Source of the DNA: Symbiodinium natans
Lineage: Eukaryota > Sar > Dinophyceae > Suessiales > Symbiodiniaceae
Direction: 5' to 3'
NCBI GenBank assembly: GCA_905221605.1
Contig: CAJNDS010000359.1
Location: 47,055 to 111,054 of the forward strand
Length of the DNA stretch: 64,000 bases
In this document: positions 46,891 through 55,905 of the stretch, piece by piece
Layout: each line of letters opens with the position of its first letter
Position numbering within the stretch: position 1 is the stretch's first letter
Position numbers and translations under genes: made by a program
Notes under the pieces: generated by a model
What the model was told of the DNA's origin: nothing
Database searches by the model: none
Seen by the model: the letters and a program-made list of their open reading frames with translations, nothing else

Positions 46891-47925
46891 ATGGCAAACA
46901 TCTCCGAATTGGCATGGGGATCCTCCAGACCTTGCATTACAGACCTTCGTGAATGCAACTACTGCCATTACGACACATACATTCGCAAAACAGGCTGCGT
47001 CAATACCTGTTGTTCGCATTATTATATGCGGTTGGAGAGGCCCAAAGAAGGCCCCTGGCACAGGGGCAAGCAGGGCGGCGATCGCCCCAAGCGAGACTGG
47101 AGCTGGTCCGACTGGACCAAGAGCACCACAGCCGCGGTCGTCCAGGAGAAGCTCCTGGAGAAAGAGATCACAAAAATCAAGCAAGAGCTCGAGTCCTCCT
47201 CCTCTGAGGAGGAGGCGAGCGACTCCGACGAGGCGGCCGGGGTGGCAGGGCCGGTCAAGACCAAGAGGGCATCCGAGTCCCTTCTGGTTGCTTGGCCCAA
47301 GAAGCGGCCCCGATCTCGAGCAAGCGAGGCAAGTGTGGTGCCGATCTCGGACAGCGGTACCGGCAAGGAGGCCTGCCATGGGATCGAATGCATAAAGAAA
47401 GGGAACCCTAAATCCAAACCCAGTTATATAACTTTAAACCCTATATTATATCGCTTAAGTTTTTTTTATAGGATCGACCCTAAACCCTATACACCAGCCC
47501 TAAGTTAGAGCAGTTGATCCTCGAGGTGCCTGCTGCAGAGCAAGTCACCGAGGACCTGGGCGCTGGCCCTGCCCCGGACAAGGCCCCGGGAGGGCGACAA
47601 GGAGGGCGAGAAGGAGGGCGAGAATGAGAAGGAGGCCCCGGTGGTCGAGGAGGAGGCCCAGAAGGATCTCGAGAAGGAGATCTCGACCGATGCCCAGGGG
47701 GACAAGGCCGGTGATCATGTGGTCGACGACGACGAGATCCAGGAGGTGTCGTGCAAGATCACTCGCAAGAGTCGCAAGAAGAACAAAGGCCGAGCGAGGG
47801 TCTTGTGGCTGCAACAGAAGATTGCAGAGCTGAAGTCGACAGGTCGCTGGGTGGGGTCAGAAGGTCCGAATGCAGCCGACAGGGACAGGCGCCTCGAAGC
47901 CGAAGCACAGGGGTCGGCATGGTAA
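46891..47925 (+). CDS. Gene B: Cys-rich N-terminus, acidic middle, basic C-terminus
   Basis: ATG 46,891 (MANISELAWGSSRPC). Exon 1 ends near 47,385 at a GA donor; the intron (47,386-47,504) is AT-rich with CCCTAAA words and ends CCCTAAG; exon 2 starts LEQLILEVPAAEQ. The N-terminal region has C-x-x-C and closely spaced Cys/His (RECNYCHYDTYIRKTGC, VNTCCSHYY), which could bind zinc. A Trp-rich KRDWSWSDWTKS, a helical KLLEKEITKIKQELE and an SSSSEEEASDSDE acidic patch follow. Exon 2 has one frameshift near 47,590 between DKAPG and EGDKEGEKEG, then ends with basic KITRKSRKKNKGRARV and a stop after GSAW. Likely a nuclear protein of unknown role. The acidic patch is coded by a CCTCCTCCTC-T-GAGGAGGAGG palindrome. 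Confidence 0.6.
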
Positions 47926-48492
47926 ATCTGTATGGTTTTTGAGTGCATGTAGATCGATCTATAGATATATAGAATTAATCGAGAGATATACATATATATA
48001 TATATATGTGTACAAAGACAGAAGTTGATTCCTATATATAGTTTCTGAGCTTTTATGCATAAGCATTTCGACCGACCCCTTGCTGCTCGGCCCGTGTATA
48101 TATAGATCGACCCCAGCATTTTAGCCACTTCACAGCTCGATCGTGTGGCTCGCCCGGGATCCATGGTGCTCTTCCATGCATATGGCTGCATGCAAAAAGA
48201 TCGACAGGGTCCGTGCATGCTGGGCTTTCGGTGTCGCCCTGTGCAAGCCTGTGTTCTCCGGCATGCATGCATGCACTGTGCCTTGCAGGTTCTGCCCAGC
48301 CGGAGCCAGCACGTGCTGCCTGGAGCTCAGATCGAGAAACACTAGCTGTGTCTGAACGAGATAAGTGCATATGACGTGCAGCACACAACACCTTAATTAT
48401 AGTGTAGACTGCGATCCTGGCTGCATCGATATCAATATGCCTGTCATGTTTGTAGAAATCGATCCAATGCCAGCAATTTGAGGTCACACATT

Positions 48493-48513
48493 GTGTCCTC
48501 CTCGGAGGAGGAC
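48493..48513. repeat. SSEE palindrome, copy 1 (truncated)
   Basis: GTGTCCTCCTC-G-GAGGAGGAC, lacking the last two bases of the right arm. Confidence 0.85.
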
Positions 48514-48583
48514 TTGCTGAGAAGAGGATGGTGCCGAAGGACACTGTGCTGATCTATATATATATAGTTCAGGTTTCGGGGCC

Positions 48584-48607
48584 GTGTCCTCCTTGGTGGA
48601 GGACACC
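48584..48607. repeat. SSEE palindrome, variant
   Basis: GTGTCCTCC-TTGGT-GGAGGACAC: 9-bp arms and a 5-nt loop. The changed centre (CTTGGTGG) differs from the other copies. Confidence 0.85.
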
Positions 48608-48681
48608 GTTAACTTAGACATATGCATGTTTCAGATCTATATATCTATATCTATATATATATATATATATATATATTTTTC

Positions 48682-48705
48682 GTGTCCTCCTCGGAGGAGG
48701 ACACC
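48682..48705. repeat. SSEE palindrome
   Basis: Perfect 11-bp arms GTGTCCTCCTC around one G. Confidence 0.9.
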
Positions 48706-48818
48706 ATATATAATTTTAATTAAATATATATATATATATATGTATATAGATATATATATATAATATATATATATATATATAATATATAATACTAGCTTAA
48801 CATATATATATGTATACA

Positions 48819-48849
48819 TATGGTGTCCTCCTCGGAGGAGGACACCATA
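48819..48849. repeat. SSEE palindrome with 15-bp arms
   Basis: Here the arms extend to TATGGTGTCCTCCTC around the single G, the longest perfect copy. Confidence 0.9.
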
Positions 48850-49052
48850 CATATATATATATATATACTTATATATATATATATACATTTATATTTATAT
48901 ATTTATTTATATGTATATATGTATTTATGTATATATAATACATATATATACATATATATACATATATATACATATATATACATATATATATATAATAATA
49001 TATATACATTATATATATATATATAATATTATAAACTATTAAGGTTAACCCG

Positions 49053-49181
49053 GAACCCTAAACCCTAAACCCTAAACCCTAAACCCTAAACCCTAAACCC
49101 TAAACCTCAAAACCCCAAACCCCAAACCCCAAACCCTAAACCCTAAACCGTTAACCCTAAACCCTAAACCCTAAACCCTAA
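49053..49181. repeat. Telomere-type CCCTAAA array
   Basis: About 18 CCCTAAA units with CCCCAAA and CCGTTAA variants. It runs directly into the second copy of the duplicated unit (CCCTAA|GAGGATGG), so a breakpoint lies at that junction. Confidence 0.9.
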
Positions 49182-49528
49182 GAGGATGGTGCCGAAGGAC
49201 ACTGTGCTGATCTATATATAGTTCAGGTTTCGGGGCCGTGTCCTCCTTGGTGGAGGACACCGTTAACTTAGATATATGCATGTTTCAGATCTATATATAT
49301 ATATTTTTTTCGTGTCCTCCTCGGAGGAGGACACCATATATATATAAATAAAAAAAAATATATATATATATATATATAGATATATGTATATATATATATA
49401 TGTATATAGATATATATATAATATATATATGATATAATATATATATATATAATACTTAATCTTGTCCTCCTCGGAGGAGGACACCATATACATATATATA
49501 TATATATACTTATATATATATATACATA
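49181..49528. repeat. Duplicated palindrome-bearing unit, copy 2
   Basis: Second copy of 48,523-48,895 with palindromes at 49,238-49,261 (TTGGT-centred variant), 49,312-49,335 (perfect) and 49,462-49,485 (left arm CTTGTCC variant). Confidence 0.8.
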
Positions 49529-49620
49529 GGCTTTAGGGTTTAGGGTTTAAGGTTTAGGGTTTAGGGCTCAGGGTTTAGGGCTCAGGGTTAGGGTTTAGGG
49601 TTCCCAAAAACCTAAACCCT
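49528..49620. repeat. Telomere-type TTTAGGG array, inverted
   Basis: TTTAGGG units with TTTAAGG and CTCAGGG variants, opposite in orientation to the array at 49,053, then a short CCTAAACCCTAAA stretch. The palindrome-bearing copy 2 is thus bracketed by telomere-type repeats in inverted orientation. Confidence 0.9.
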
Positions 49621-49723
49621 AAAGCCGAAACCCTTCAAGCCCAAACCCTAAACAGGTCCCTGAACCCTATAGGTATATAACTCATGAATTTTGATGTGTT
49701 GGGAGCCCTGGCCCGGGGAAGTG

Positions 49724-49831
49724 GGGTTAAAAAAGGTTAAAAACCTTAACCTTTTTTAACCGCTCCTGTCGAGTATGTTGCCTTTTAAAACAAGGTTAAA
49801 AAAGGTTAAGGTTTTTAACCTTTTTTAACCC
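49724..49831. repeat. Nested inverted repeat
   Basis: Two palindromes of GGTTAAAAAAGGTT/AACCTTTTTTAACC (49,725-49,761 and 49,794-49,830) are also inverted copies of each other around a spacer of about 32 bp (CGCTCCTG...AAAACAA). The DNA just outside is partly symmetric (GGAGCCCTGG / CCCTGGGGGCCCTGG). It could extrude as a cruciform and lies about 100 bp upstream of gene C. Confidence 0.8.
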
Positions 49832-49891
49832 TGGGGGCCCTGGTGCACCACTCAACTGCCCCGCTAGCATTTCGCTTCAAACCAAAAACGT

Positions 49892-49909
49892 CCCATTTTG
49901 GTTCTTTCG
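49892..49909 (+). promoter_or_regulatory. Spliced-leader-relic candidate upstream of gene C
   Basis: CCCATTTTGGTTCTTTCG. CCATTTTGG-TC matches the dinoflagellate spliced leader core CCATTTTGGCTC at 11 of 12 positions and lies 22 bp before the ATG. It is the best of the motif set. Confidence 0.4.
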
Positions 49910-49931
49910 CCCGTGTAGCTGGCTGGCAGCC

Positions 49932-50588
49932 ATGGCGAAAGCAACGGCAGCCAAGACGAAGCCGGCAGCCAAGAAGCCAGTCAAGCAGCAGCTGAAGAGC
50001 CCGAAAAAGGCAAGGAACACTTCGGCATCAGTGAACAAGGGCCAGATCAGTGGTTTCCTGACTGGCATCAAGTACAAGGCCAACAACCCCAAGGATCCCC
50101 AGACCAGCAGTGCCCAGCAGCTCTTGGAGGCCCAGTGGTGTTGCACGATCGATGTATATACATGTGTGTATGTATAATTAATATACACATATATACTATC
50201 TGCATATATATTATTATTATATATATATAATAACATATATAATATTTATAATACATATATATATAGATACTTTTGTATATATATATACACACTTAAATTG
50301 TGTATATATATATATATATATTATGAATGAAAAGATATGGATGTACATATATATATATACATGATTATATAGAATAATACAAATATATATGTCGTATATA
50401 TATATCTATATCTATATATATATATATAAGAATTATATGCATGCATGTATTTATATATATAATATAAATCGATATATATATATATATATCGATATATATC
50501 GATCGATACTATATATAGTATGATCTATTATAAACTTAAGTATATATGCATGTATATATATAGATCGATATACTAGTACGTATACATC

Positions 50589-50619
<31 letters not shown>

Positions 50620-51595
50620 TTATTAATATACATAATGATTAATATAGATCGAAATTAATATATATATATATATATATTTATTTATATTTATTTATTTATT
50701 TAGATTAAAATTGATCGACTTTTAATAACCCATGCATAGTAATAACAGTCCTGGTGAGGCCTATCACAGCCAGGATTCTGACGGCAAGCACAAGCTCATT
50801 GTGCGCTACATGGACGAAGGTGGCATCAAGAACCTCGCCTGGGTCGCCTCGTACCTCGAGAGCAGCGAGCAGCAGGAGCAGGAGCTCTGCGAAAACAAGA
50901 AAGGTTTCATGACCAGAGATGAGATCCTCGGGCTCAATGGCTTCGTGGTGAATGGAAATCTACCAGAAAAGCGAGCAGAGCCCGTGCTGCAGGCCCTTCT
51001 CAAGAAGTGCTGGGAAGCCAACGGCTTGGCTGATGCTGCAGCGAAGGATCCTTGTGAATTGATCCAGAAAGATGCTGATGTCCCTGAGCTTACAATGTAC
51101 TACTATGTGAAGACACAGCAACGGGACACAAATGCCACAGTGAAAAGCAGCAAGCTTGAACAGCATGCTTCCCTGAAGCAGTCTGGCCTTAAGGCAGTGC
51201 TGGACAAGGCCACGGGATCCTGCGATGTGAAGATCGAATTCCCCGAGAGGATTGATGGCAAGAACCAGGGCAGGGTCCTGAAGTCGGGCAAGGAGAAGAT
51301 GGAAAAGGAAATTGGCCAGCTGAAGGATGCACTGTGCCTGGGCAAGACCCTCAACAAGCCCGAGATGGAGGGCCTCTTGAAGGAGGGGGAGAAGCATCAG
51401 ATGCAGGCCCAGGAGTTCGTGGAGCAGAAGGCCCGGAAGCAGCTGTCTGTGCTGGCCAGCCTGGAGAAGAACCCCGATGCCACCGCTGAGCAGTGGCTAG
51501 AGCACACGGAGGATATGAAGGCCACCTGTGCCAAGGCTCAGGTTCACTGCGATGGGCTGAAGGCCTTTCGTGCTCGCCTGAATGTTTGCCTGTAG
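49932..51595 (+). CDS. Gene C: 350-residue helical basic protein, two exons
   Basis: Exon 1 49,932-50,137 (MAKATAAKTKPAAKKPVKQQ...), GT donor; intron 50,138-50,748, almost pure TA-rich DNA, ending AATAACAG; exon 2 50,749-51,595. The phases agree: TG|T makes a Cys codon. The complete product is 350 residues with no frameshift. The N-terminus is Lys/Ala-rich (nuclear-localisation-like); then KGQISGFLTGIKYKANNPK, a Gly-Phe region, DSDGKHKLIVRYMDEGGIK, and a long charged helical C-terminal half (KSGKEKMEKEIGQLKDAL ... EEKKHQ-like heptads). I associate this arrangement with large paralogous dinoflagellate families of unknown function. No enzymatic motif is visible. It is upstream of gene D in the same direction. 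Confidence 0.75.
50138..50748 (+). other. TA-rich intron of gene C
   Basis: GT...AG intron made of TA, TATACA and GATCGATA words. Long Tyr-Ile frames inside it are not genes. Confidence 0.75.
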
Positions 51596-51816
51596 GTATA
51601 GATCTCCAAGCACCGTTTGTTTTGGGCCGGCTTCAGTTTTGACTCATGCAGCACGGGGCCCATGTAGATCGACCATAAGCGACAGCAAATTAAAAGGATC
51701 GAGGCCCTTGCAGCTGCATGTTACTGCATGCATGACATATCGCCGACTGCATGTTATATTGCCTGCCTGCCACTGCGATCCAGTACATGCATTAGATTGG
51801 ACTGCTACTTTAAAAT

Positions 51817-51831
51817 CCTTTTGCAGTCGAG
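51817..51831 (+). promoter_or_regulatory. Leader-relic or TTTT-box-like motif upstream of gene D
   Basis: CCTTTTGCAGTCGAG, ending 14 bp before the gene D ATG; weak match to the leader core. Confidence 0.25.
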
Positions 51832-51845
51832 ATAGCTAGCAATGG

Positions 51846-53608
51846 ATGTTGTCCAAATCAGCCAGAGCTGCTTCCAAGAAGCGACGGGGAGAGAGGAACC
51901 TCAGGTCCAACATCTCAGATCTCTTCCTCAGGGGCTCGATATCAGCTGCCAGGGCTAGGGGCATCTTCCAGGATGCTGCAGATGCCCAGGCCAGGCATGT
52001 TAACGACCTGGTTGTCTCGGAGGACAAAAACATCCATCGCAACCTTCTCAGGAAGCTGGTACGAGGTTCTGCCTGGCCGAAACCCTATATTGCAGACATA
52101 ACAATGTACGACCCCCACACTCACAATGTCTGCAAAAAACCCATTGCAGTTTATCTCCCTCATGAGATCCACTGGTGCTTGCTGAGATGGAACGGAAGCC
52201 CCGAGGCCCGACAGCGATTGCTGGATTGGCAGAGTTTGAGGCGGGATGTTCGTGAGAGGGTTGCCTCCTCAGTGGAGGCCTTAACTCTCGATCCAGAGGC
52301 TTTGGTGGCCTGGGGGCTTTGGTGTGACGGTGTTCCTGTCAGATATGACCGGAGTGAGAGTTTGGAGTGCTTCAGCCTCAACCCTTTGATCAACGAGACA
52401 TTTGTGCAAACTTCAGACTGCCCCTGACATGCATCTACAAGAGTTTTTGCTGCAAGGATGGCAGGACTGTGGACGATTTGATGGCTATTTTTGCTCACAG
52501 TTTTCATTGCATGCGAGAAGGAATCTTTCCAGAGGTGGATTTCCAGGGGCAACCTTTTAAGTCATCGTGGCGCCGGAAGATGGCTGGGAGGCCTTTGCTG
52601 GCACAGGGGATCCTTGCAGAGGTCCGTGGGGACTGGGCGATGTACAAGCAGGTGTTTAAGTTCCCAAGCTGGAATGCTGCAGGAAGATGTTGTTTCAAAT
52701 GCAAATGTTCGCTGCAGGAAATCCGGTCATGCTCGTCTTCAGCACCCTGGAGAGATCACCCTTGGTCCTTTTTGGAACTCCAAGAGCACATGCTGGACAA
52801 GTCTGGTGCAGTGAGTCCCATCATGGCTGCCCCAGGCATAAGTTTGGCCACCTTCGAGGTGGACTGGCTCCACTCGTGCGACTTGGGGGTCGCAGCCGAT
52901 TTTCTGGGCAATTGCTGTTTTCTCGTTTCGAAACACATGCCAGGCTCCTCGGAGGAGCAGCGAGTGGCCAGCCTCTGGCGAGATATCAAGCAGTGGTACA
53001 CCGAGAACCAGACGCCCAACCAGTTTAACACCATAACCAAGCTCATGATCCGAAAGGAAGCCAGGAAGAGCCCCAAACTTAGAGGCAAAGCTGCCGAGAT
53101 CAGATACCTGATTCCCTGGTCTGTGGACATCACTGAGCGACTTTTTTCTGGTTATCCACCCTCCTCGGAGGAGGGCACCTGCCGGCTAGCAGCCAAGCAG
53201 ATCCAGATCTGCTACTCCCAGTTATCGACCGAAAACTTCGACCCCAAGGTTTTGGCAGACAGTTGCAAGAGTTTTTTGCTATTGTACACTGCACTGGAAG
53301 ACCTTTGTTTACTTGAGCATCGCTGGAGATACAAACCCAAATTTCATTTGTGGCAACACATGTGTGAAAGCACCCAGTCTGCTCCGAGTCTGTATTGGAC
53401 GTATGATGATGAGGACTGGGGCGGGAGCCTGGGGAGGATGTCTGTGCGAAGAGGAGGCAAGCATGTGGCTTTGGGCTTGTCGAAGACAGTGCTCACAAAG
53501 TTTGCTGCACAGAACAAGGTACCTTCGCTGGCAGACCTGGCCTTGCGAGAAAAATCAACAGCACCCTTTTGCGAGCATTTTGCATGTTGCTTGTGCAAGG
53601 GTGCATGA
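51846..53608 (+). CDS. Gene D: transposase-like protein of a dinoflagellate-expanded family, one frameshift
   Basis: Frame 1 runs 51,846-52,427 (MLSKSARAASKKRRGERNLR); frame 2 runs 52,367-53,608. One indel between about 52,380 and 52,427 would join LECFSLNPL to FRLPLTCIYKSFC and give about 585 residues. Landmarks in order: basic N-terminus; GLWCDGVPVRYDRSES; FRLPLTCIYK; AEVRGDWAMYKQVFKFPSWN; CCFKCKC (52,686-52,711), a Cys cluster; FEVDWLHSCDLGVAADFLGN (about 52,852-52,910); SSEEQR and PPSSEEGT, each coded by a palindrome; HRWRYKPKFHLWQHMCES; and YWTYDDEDWGGSLGRMSV (53,390-53,440). The spaced acidic residues D-G-V-P, D-W-L-H-x-x-D and D-D-E-D resemble the DDE arrangement of CACTA/Plavaka-type transposases with a zinc cluster between the first two. 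I recall many similar Symbiodinium proteins. The catalytic role is inference; the frameshift would inactivate it if real. Confidence 0.6.
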
Positions 53609-53660
53609 GCAAAATAAATAACTATATATATATATATACGATCTTTGTGCATGGTCGAGC

Positions 53661-53673
53661 ATTGTGGCTTGCG
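53661..53673 (+). promoter_or_regulatory. Leader-relic-like motif upstream of gene E
   Basis: ATTGTGGCTTGCG followed by T8 and GCTGAGTC; about 55 bp before the ATG at 53,729. Weak. Confidence 0.2.
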
Positions 53674-53728
53674 TTTTTTTTTGCTGAGTCCGGCCCCCTC
53701 TCCCTCGATCACCTGACTCAGCACCATC

Positions 53729-53917
53729 ATGGACGAGTCCCCTTCAAAGAAGCGACGAGTTGGCTCCCGTGATGAAGTTCGATCCACCGCCGGGGGTGGC
53801 GAGACTGAACTTAATGCAGAGCAAGGTGCCCAGCTAAGCCACTTTCGGTGGGCCTGGTGCTGGGTGAATTCTCATGGAACCTGGCGGTGGCAGTGGTTCA
53901 AAAGGAGGAGTGACTAG
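53729..53917 (+). CDS. Gene E: 62-residue ORF or first exon
   Basis: Reads MDESPS-KKRRVGSRDEV (note KKRRV, close to a classical nuclear localisation signal), then acidic ELNAEQGAQ and Trp-rich FRWAWCWVNSHGTWRWQWFK before a stop. It may be a whole small protein or an exon. Its MD-x-SP-x-KK opening is shared with the next gene, suggesting related N-termini. Confidence 0.45.
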   Translation: MDESPSKKRRVGSRDEVRSTAGGGETELNAEQGAQLSHFRWAWCWVNSHGTWRWQWFKRRSD

Positions 53918-54130
53918 TCGCATGAGCCCGCGAGCCGTGCCCTAGGATCGACAGTTAATTCGGTCATCTTTCTGCCCTGGGCAGACGACTTCTCGGATAA
54001 TTGCTTGCATGCAGCCAGAGGACAAAAAAAACCACTGCACCTGCAAGATTCAGCATGATCCATGGGGCTGCAGCAGCATTTGCGATCGAGCTTATAATTT
54101 CTTCTCATGTGTTCCTCAGAGTGCCTGACA

Positions 54131-54147
54131 GAGTTTTGGCTCGAATC
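54131..54147 (+). promoter_or_regulatory. Spliced-leader-relic candidate upstream of gene F
   Basis: GAGTTTTGGCTCGAATC. TTTTGGCTC is identical to the leader core and the following AA is shared after one substitution; it lies 38 bp before the ATG at 54,185. Confidence 0.4.
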
Positions 54148-54184
54148 ATAGAATATTTATTTTTGTTTTAGATCACCTCATACC

Positions 54185-54415
54185 ATGGATCGGAGCCCCG
54201 AAAAGAAGAAGGAGATGGAAAAGTTGATCTTGGAGCTCTCGAAGCTGTGGGGCGAAAGATTCGAGGTTACACGTGCCCGAGTCGAGTTGCTCGAGGGAGG
54301 AAGCATGTGCCTTCATTGTGTTTGCTTCCACATCAAGGGCTTTCTGAGCGAGAACGATTTCAGAGCCTACGATTTGGTTTGGCCAGAAAGGTTCTGGTGC
54401 AAATGCATTGGGTAA
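54185..54415 (+). CDS. Gene F: short ORF or first exon
   Basis: MDRSPEKKKEMEKLILELSK, then LWGERFEVTRARVELLEGG, Cys-rich MCLHCVCFHIKGFL, and VWPERFWCKC. The frame stops at 54,413-54,415, but a strong GTAAGG donor at 54,412 suggests that it is an exon continuing elsewhere; C-x-x-C-x-C could be a metal site. Confidence 0.5.
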   Translation: MDRSPEKKKEMEKLILELSKLWGERFEVTRARVELLEGGSMCLHCVCFHIKGFLSENDFRAYDLVWPERFWCKCIG

Positions 54416-54450
54416 GGCTGGCAGAAGTCCAGCTCTATAGAGATCGATAC

Positions 54451-54484
54451 ATGGCCCCTTCGAAGGAAAAGGGCCCAGCATCAG
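54451..54484 (+). CDS. Gene G: possible first exon
   Basis: MAPSKEKGPAS followed by CAG|GTAAGATT, a strong GT donor. Basic start like the other genes of the block. The downstream exon is not visible; the 0.4-kb TTGTGTG array begins right after. Confidence 0.35.
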
Positions 54485-54539
54485 GTAAGATTCGCAGGGT
54501 GCATGTGCTGTGTGCAAGTTGTGTTGTGTGCAAATTTAA

Positions 54540-55003
54540 GTGTGCTAGGTGTGTTGTGTGTGCATGAAGTGCACGTGTTGTGTGTTAAGTGTGTTAAGTG
54601 TGATATGTGTGTTAAGTGCATGCGCGTGTTGTGTGTTTCAGTGCATGCATGTGTTGTGTGCTAGGTGCTGTGTGTTGTGTGTTGTGTGTTGTGTGTTAAC
54701 TGTGTGTTGTGTGTTGTGTGTTGTGTCTTGTGCACGTGTTGTGTGTTGTGTGTGTTGTGTGTGTTGTGTGTGTTGTGTGTTGTGTGTTGTGTGTTGTGTG
54801 TTGTTTTGTGTGTGTGTGTGTGTGTTGTGTGTGTTGTGTGTTGTGTGTTGTGTGTTGTGTGTTGTGTGTTGTGTGTTGTGTGTTGTGTGTTGTGTGTTGT
54901 GTGTTGTGTGTTGTGTGTTGTGTGTTGTGCATGTGTTGTGTGTTGTGTGTTGTGAGTTGTGTGTTGTGGTGTTGTGTGTTGTGGTGTGTGTGTGTGTATA
55001 TGC
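54540..55003. repeat. TTGTGTG minisatellite
   Basis: Some 50 units of the 7-bp word TTGTGTG with TG runs and rare CATG variants. The Cys-Val-Leu and Thr-His-Asn frames are artefacts. Confidence 0.95.
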
Positions 55004-55039
55004 GCACATATGGGGGTGGGGCCCCAAATTTAATCCATA

Positions 55040-55138
55040 ATTTCGGACATGGTTTTTGGAAATTCTTTTTTAAAATTCTTTTCTAATTAAGCAAGAATTT
55101 TCCTTAAAATTCATCGTTAAATTAATTAAGCAAGAATG
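55040..55138. other. AT-rich border, right
   Basis: TTCTTTTCTAATTAAGCAAG followed by AATTTTCCTTAAAATTC and a second TTAATTAAGCAAGAAT. It resembles the left border at 44,300-44,545 in the same orientation. Confidence 0.5.
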
Positions 55139-55139
55139 G

Positions 55140-55905
55140 AAGCTCTGGGAATGATGTACTGTCGAAGAAGCACCAACAAGCAGAACAACCGCAGATAGTA
55201 AGCGAAGACGCACCAATAAGCAAAACAAGCGCACATAGAGTGAAGACGCAGCAGAAGCAAAGCAAATGCACATAGTAAGCGAAGAAGCACCAATATAAGC
55301 AAAACAAGCGCATATAGAGCGCGGACGCACCGACAAGTAAAACAATCTCACGTAGTAAGCGAAGACCCATGCAACAATAAGCAAATCAACCGCACGGAGT
55401 AAGCGAAGACGCACCAATAAGCAAAACAAGCGCACGTAGTAAGCGAAGACGCACCAATAAGCAAAACAAGCGCACATAGAGTGAAGACGCAGCAAGAAGC
55501 AAAGCAAATGCACATAGTAAGCGAAGAGGCACCAATATAAGCAAAACAAGCGCATGTAGAGCGCAGACGCACCGATAAGTAAAACAACCTCACGTAGTAA
55601 GCGAAGACCCATGCAACAATAAGCAAATCAACCGCACGGAGTAAGCAAAGACGCACCAATAAGCAAAACAAGCGCACGTAGTAAGCGAAGACGCACCAAT
55701 AAGCAAAACAACCGCACGTAGTAATCGCAGACGCACCCATAAGCCAAACAACCGCAGATAGCAAGCGAAGACACACCAAGAAGCAAAACAACCGCACGTA
55801 GTACCCATAAGCCAAACAACCGCAGATAGCAAGCGAAGACGCACCAAGAAGCAAAACAACCGCAGCTAGTAAGCGACGACGCACCAACAAGCAAAACAAG
55901 TGCAT
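55140..55905. repeat. 40-bp satellite
   Basis: Unit about 40 bp: AAGCGAAGACGCACCAATAA then GCAAAACAAGCGCACGTAGT, around 19 imperfect copies. Minus-strand frames of up to 185 codons (hydrophobic Leu/Tyr/Cys) exist only because the unit is open in all frames. Confidence 0.9.

Larger units (their letters stand above)
48523..48895. repeat. Duplicated palindrome-bearing unit, copy 1
   Basis: Starts AGAGGATGGTGCCGAAGGAC and ends in ATATACTTATATATA. It is repeated with small changes at 49,181-49,528. Each copy carries three palindromes in the same order, separated by TA-rich DNA. Confidence 0.8.
48640..49040. repeat. TA-rich repeat
   Basis: Long TA and TATACA runs interrupted by palindromes. The Tyr-Ile frames are artefacts. 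Confidence 0.9.

Noticed and set aside
48637-50660. Tyr/Ile-rich ORFs
   Set aside because: TA microsatellite translations.
53160-53180. Reading the SSEE palindrome as a transcription terminator
   Set aside because: It lies inside a coding frame and recurs in spacers without a T-run; a eukaryotic genome would not use such terminators.
54549-55040. Long Cys-Val-Leu and Thr-His-Asn open frames
   Set aside because: They follow the 7-bp TTGTGTG repeat, which is open in all frames on both strands.
55070-55905. Hydrophobic minus-strand ORFs of up to 185 codons, resembling membrane proteins
   Set aside because: The 40-bp satellite unit lacks stops in several frames; the peptide repeats shift frame with the unit, so there is no coding constraint.
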